The notes beneath the pieces were generated by a model. That model was not told the origin of the DNA and made no database searches. It was given only the letters and a program-made list of their open reading frames with translations. This document shows positions 44,369 through 47,532 of a DNA stretch of 47,532 bases, piece by piece. Source of the DNA: Clostridiales bacterium (GTDB taxonomy: Bacteria; Bacillota; Clostridia; Oscillospirales; Oscillospiraceae); the NCBI GenBank assembly GCA_012719035.1, contig JAAYBD010000010.1, forward strand, positions 1 to 47,532. The letters are read 5' to 3'. Each line of letters starts with the position of its first letter. Position 1 is the stretch's first letter. A program made the translations under genes and the position numbers.

Positions 44369-46270
44369 TCATTGGAAAATCATCCTCATATTCTCTTTTA
44401 TTGTATTCAATAAAAGCTTGGGAAGTCTGTTTACGTCTTCTCCTATAGTGATTCCATGCGGAATACTGAACCCGTCATTCCACACCTGATTAAAATCCTT
44501 AATATCCGAGGCAGAATTTTTCCCTATCTGAAATGCGTAAACTAAGCAATTTTTCTCAATCAATTTCTCCACAGCTTTATGAGCACTGCCGGGCGTGTTC
44601 GAGCACCCATCAGTTATTTCAAATATCAGCTTTACCAATTTTCCTTTTTTCATAAGGTGAACTTGTTTATCATTAATTTCATCAGCAATTTCATTTAAAA
44701 GACTGGCATCGTCAGTAGAACCATCATTGCCGCTAAGCCTTACTACGGACTTTATTTTTTCACACATCTCCTTCTCGGAATATCCTGATTTATGGAATGA
44801 CTTCACTTTATAGTGACTTCCGCCAAAAAAGTAGGTTTCAGTATATATTCTCAAATCGGAATGCATACTTGATTTTTTACTTAATAGATAGTCGTTAAAA
44901 TCTTCTAAGGATAAAAGTGTTACAATCAAAGCTTTTCTCGCTGCCTCAATTTTATTTTCGTCCATAGAACCGGAGTTATCCATTAATATAGTAACTTCTA
45001 TTCTGTCGGGAATTTCTTTCATCTGGGGAGTCAAAACATATTGGTCGTAAATCCGCAGCTTGCGATAATTCCCATCTTTCTGCGCTTCCACAAAATCGGG
45101 ATAGTTATAGATAACATCATTGACATTAATATGTCCTCGAAGAAGCTTGTTCTTTCTTACATTTACTTCTTGAATGGCTTTTCCCAAGAGGAGTTTCCAA
45201 AAGTTTCTCATTTCCTCCCGTTCTTTTTTCATTTTATTTGCATAAAACTGAAACTTCCTTTGGTCGTTTAAATCTACCCCATACTCCGTCAGATCTTTTA
45301 AACTTCCATTTGCTGTATTGCCGGAGCCGTTTAATTCGCCCGACATTTCTTCCATTTCCTTTATGGCATTTTCTTTGTCCTCCATAGACGACTCTATCGA
45401 ATTTTCATCATTGCTGTCAAACATATCAAGAATTGATTTGTCTTTTTGCTCATTCTGTTTTGAGCGCTGCAGTATAACGGCATCGATTTCAATTTTCCAA
45501 AGACTATAAAACTCGGGAAAAAGGATTTCTCTTAAAAATTCATCCTTATATTGTATATGAAAACGTTTTTTCAGCTCATCATATGTAACTTCATTTAAAG
45601 CCCTGCCTAAAATCATTTTGCAAAAAGACTCTTCAACCCCCTCGTTCATCGGCGGGTCTGTTTCAAAAATCAGTTTGCATAGAAAAGCGGCGCAAAAAGC
45701 TTTGTGCGAAGGTTTGTTCTTTATCGTTTCAGGCGCTATTTTCTTTGATGAAAAATACTTTTGTATCTGTTTACTGTAATATGTTTGTCTATACACAGGG
45801 CAATAATCTAATACGCGCATCACACCGGAAAGTTCATCAAAGCAGTGGATAAATTCGAGAACTTCTCTTCTCACATAATGTTGAATGTTGCTTCTATCAT
45901 AGAGCGGCTCATCCGCAAAGCCTTCTCTTTCTATTTTCTCCATCATGTAAGAGACCATTTTCTGCATCTCATATTCCCAACACTGCATTCTGTTTAAATA
46001 TTGGGAGGGATTTTGCTGCCAGTCGGGATATAATGCAAGCTCCTTATATAGCAGCCAGAGAATAATTTGGTCGTCAAACGAATTGTCAATAAAGCTTAAA
46101 ACAGGAAGATATATGGCTGCTTCTTTTGGCTTCAAAGAAAACCGTTTGGTGTCTTTTGAAGGTATGTATGATAGGGTGCTGTCACCTGTGAAGGTAACAA
46201 TGTTTCTCTCCTCTCTTTTCAAGAATTCCTCACAATGTTTCGTGGCAAGTACAACATCTTTGTCTTCCAT
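44369..46270 (-). CDS. vWA-domain protein of a probable MoxR-vWA-beta-propeller system
   Basis: 633 residues. A long helical N-terminal region (about 1-420, with an acidic Ser/Glu/Asn-rich linker near 285-330) precedes a von Willebrand A domain (about 425-620). Its metal-ion-dependent adhesion site is intact: DNSGS at 431-435, a later Thr/Ser-Asp segment (GNDGSTDD) and FEITDGCSNTPGS. Such proteins pair with MoxR AAA+ ATPases, as in cobalt chelatase or chaperone-like complexes. The start at 46270 (MEDKDVVLATK) is preferred to an upstream frame start. It lies 16 bp after a propeller-like gene; a MoxR gene would be expected further right, beyond the IS. Confidence 0.8.
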   Translation of the reverse strand: MEDKDVVLATKHCEEFLKREERNIVTFTGDSTLSYIPSKDTKRFSLKPKEAAIYLPVLSFIDNSFDDQIILWLLYKELALYPDWQQNPSQYLNRMQCWEYEMQKMVSYMMEKIEREGFADEPLYDRSNIQHYVRREVLEFIHCFDELSGVMRVLDYCPVYRQTYYSKQIQKYFSSKKIAPETIKNKPSHKAFCAAFLCKLIFETDPPMNEGVEESFCKMILGRALNEVTYDELKKRFHIQYKDEFLREILFPEFYSLWKIEIDAVILQRSKQNEQKDKSILDMFDSNDENSIESSMEDKENAIKEMEEMSGELNGSGNTANGSLKDLTEYGVDLNDQRKFQFYANKMKKEREEMRNFWKLLLGKAIQEVNVRKNKLLRGHINVNDVIYNYPDFVEAQKDGNYRKLRIYDQYVLTPQMKEIPDRIEVTILMDNSGSMDENKIEAARKALIVTLLSLEDFNDYLLSKKSSMHSDLRIYTETYFFGGSHYKVKSFHKSGYSEKEMCEKIKSVVRLSGNDGSTDDASLLNEIADEINDKQVHLMKKGKLVKLIFEITDGCSNTPGSAHKAVEKLIEKNCLVYAFQIGKNSASDIKDFNQVWNDGFSIPHGITIGEDVNRLPKLLLNTIKENMRMIFQ

Positions 46271-46286
46271 ATCAGAACACCTATAT

Positions 46287-47408
46287 TTATATAGATTCAC
46301 AACGGAACTGATCAATCAAAAGAGCAGATGCATTTCCATTCAAATCAAAAACTATAAAGTTTTCATTATATTTTGCGGCATTTGATATATTGACGTTTTC
46401 TAATGTAGCCTTCTCGTTTAACTTCCAAAAACCTATGTTGTTTTCCATGAGATACGCGTTGTTATTATAAGATAGAATAAGAAAACAATTTTGGTTGCCA
46501 AGTACATTCATCACTCTGTCTTCCAAAAAACCTTCTTCCTGCAATTTTCTTGATTTTAAATCAAATATTTTATATTGGCGGTTTTTGTTGGATACAAAAA
46601 CACTATTTTCATCCAGTGCCTCCACCGCTATAATTCGATCCATTTCCAACTTCAATTCATCTTCTTTTATGAATCCTTGGTCATAAATCAGCATTTTTCC
46701 CTCATAATCAATGATAATTATCTTATCTTTGATTTTTTTCATAAAAACAAGAGGACAATCTGATATCGGCAGAGAATCCGCCGGCAGAAAACTCTCATCC
46801 CCGGCTAAATAAAATTTTTCAAAATTCCTTTTTTCATCGACATTTATTATCGTATTCTCGTCAATCAAAACTGAGCCGGTGATTTTTCCAAACTGCGACC
46901 GGAGCTTCTTGACAACTTCTATTTCATTTTCCGTATCGTTCACCCTAAAAACAACCATCTCTCCGTTTTTCTTTACAGCTATCCAGTTATTTTCAGAGAT
47001 ATTGAAACAGCCGACAATTGGTCTGGACAAGTCTTTTATGACCTCTCCCCATTCAATCAAACCATTTTTTACGCTAAGTATTCTGGTTTCACTCAAAATA
47101 CTTGAGACAAGAAATTTGTCTTCCCCTATTTGCATAGAGCAGCGGATCATATTATCGATTTTTCTCTCCCCCTTTAGTGAAAGAGATGCCAACTGTAACT
47201 TTGATGGAAATAGTCTTTCTCTGAAGTAAGGTTCACTCATTTTAAAATTTTTCCATACTTCCGCTTCCGCATCATCAAATTCCTTTTGAAACTCTTCATC
47301 CGCAGCACCGGAGGTCTTTATCACTTCAAGCTTATCGTTAATTGCTAAAAGCTTTTCTTCTAAATGGGGAAAGCTTTTTTCTTCTTTCCAAAGCTGTTTT
47401 AGTAAATC
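46287..47408 (-). pseudogene. Beta-propeller-like (bpX-type) protein, 5' end cut by an IS
   Basis: About 373 residues remain. The sequence is a series of short strands with repeated hydrophobic-turn units (for example KFLVSSILSETRILSVKNG, NWIAVKKNGEMVVFRV, KIIIIDYEGKMLIYDQG, SVFVSNKNRQYKIFDLK), the look of a beta-propeller. It sits directly upstream of the vWA gene, as in MoxR-vWA-beta-propeller ternary systems. The frame stays open past the GTG at 47324 up to Asp at 47406-47408, where an IS begins with TGACCTGAACCC. The original N-terminus and promoter are therefore lost or lie beyond the IS. Translation of the rest from the internal GTG is possible. Confidence 0.65.
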
Positions 47409-47532
47409 TGACCTGAACCCCGAAAACTAAACCAATAGGAATGTTAGTCACGATATGCTATAATTTTTGAAAGGGACGTGATTAACATGAAAACGAGATT
47501 CACAGAAGAGCAAATTATCAAGATTTTGAAAG
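47409..47532 (+). mobile_element. Left end of an IS3-family insertion sequence
   Basis: The segment starts with TGACCTGAACCCCG, matching the TG-start ends of IS3-family elements, and leads within 80 bp to a transposase OrfA start. It interrupts the propeller gene and runs out of the window, so its right end and target duplication cannot be seen. Confidence 0.8.
47487..47532 (+). CDS. IS3-family transposase OrfA, N-terminal fragment
   Basis: AAAGGGA precedes the ATG at 47487. The 15 residues visible (MKTRFTEEQIIKILK) match the start of IS3-group OrfA helix-turn-helix proteins. TATAAT at 47459-47464 could be its -10. Cut by the window edge. Confidence 0.8.
   Translation, partial: MKTRFTEEQIIKILK

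Overview
The window looks like a chromosomal segment from a spore-forming lineage of Clostridia (Firmicutes), possibly Oscillospiraceae-like. The evidence is the block pyrH-frr-uppS-cdsA-dxr-rseP-ispG-polC (read on the minus strand) ending in a PolC-type DNA polymerase III, a DUF177-rpmF pair followed by a PDZ/radical-SAM/DUF512 gene and der-plsY, a spoVT gene, and strong sigma-A-type promoters with G-rich ribosome binding sites. The genus assignment is inference.

Layout. (1) 1-600: right end of an integrative element, carrying the C-terminus of a large serine recombinase. The next sequence is spoVT without its first ~10 codons, so the element appears to sit inside spoVT. (2) 1.37-3.26 kb: an ECF sigma factor and an overlapping DUF4179 membrane protein, its likely anti-sigma factor. 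(3) 3.3-14.5 kb, minus strand: housekeeping genes for nucleotide, translation, isoprenoid, lipid and replication functions, then nth. (4) 14.6-17.7 kb, plus strand: glyA, rarA and a DUF951 gene. (5) 17.7-22.8 kb, minus strand: potABCD polyamine transporter and an RluA-family pseudouridine synthase. (6) 23.0-27.5 kb, plus strand: DUF177-rpmF, the DUF512 radical-SAM gene, der, plsY and a tRNA-Ala(GGC).

(7) From 27.5 kb to the end the window becomes accessory, visibly more AT-rich in places, and full of broken genes. Directly after tRNA-Ala lies a two-gene cassette: a Cap4/DUF4297-like PD-(D/E)xK nuclease translationally coupled to an SMC/Rad50-like ATPase. It ends in a decayed tRNA 3' half plus terminator, so it looks like a defence island. 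Then come a C-terminally truncated ParA; a FecB/FecCD metal-chelate uptake pair whose ATPase gene is cut off after 32 codons; a zinc-ribbon protein; a YoaK-like membrane protein; and a second, complete FecBCD-type transporter operon that also encodes a protein made of two tandem methyltransferase domains. That operon has a ~310-nt leader and a divergent, frameshifted LysR regulator. Small lipoproteins, a cold-shock gene with an attenuator-like leader and a 43-residue conserved-looking protein follow. The window closes with a vWA protein and a beta-propeller-like protein, resembling two parts of a MoxR-vWA-beta-propeller ternary system. The propeller gene is cut by an IS3-family element that runs off the right edge.

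The strongest candidates for something new are the nuclease-ATPase cassette (28.0-30.5 kb), the spoVT-interrupting element (left edge), the vWA/propeller system (44.4-47.4 kb) and the transporter-double methyltransferase operon (35.5-40.4 kb).
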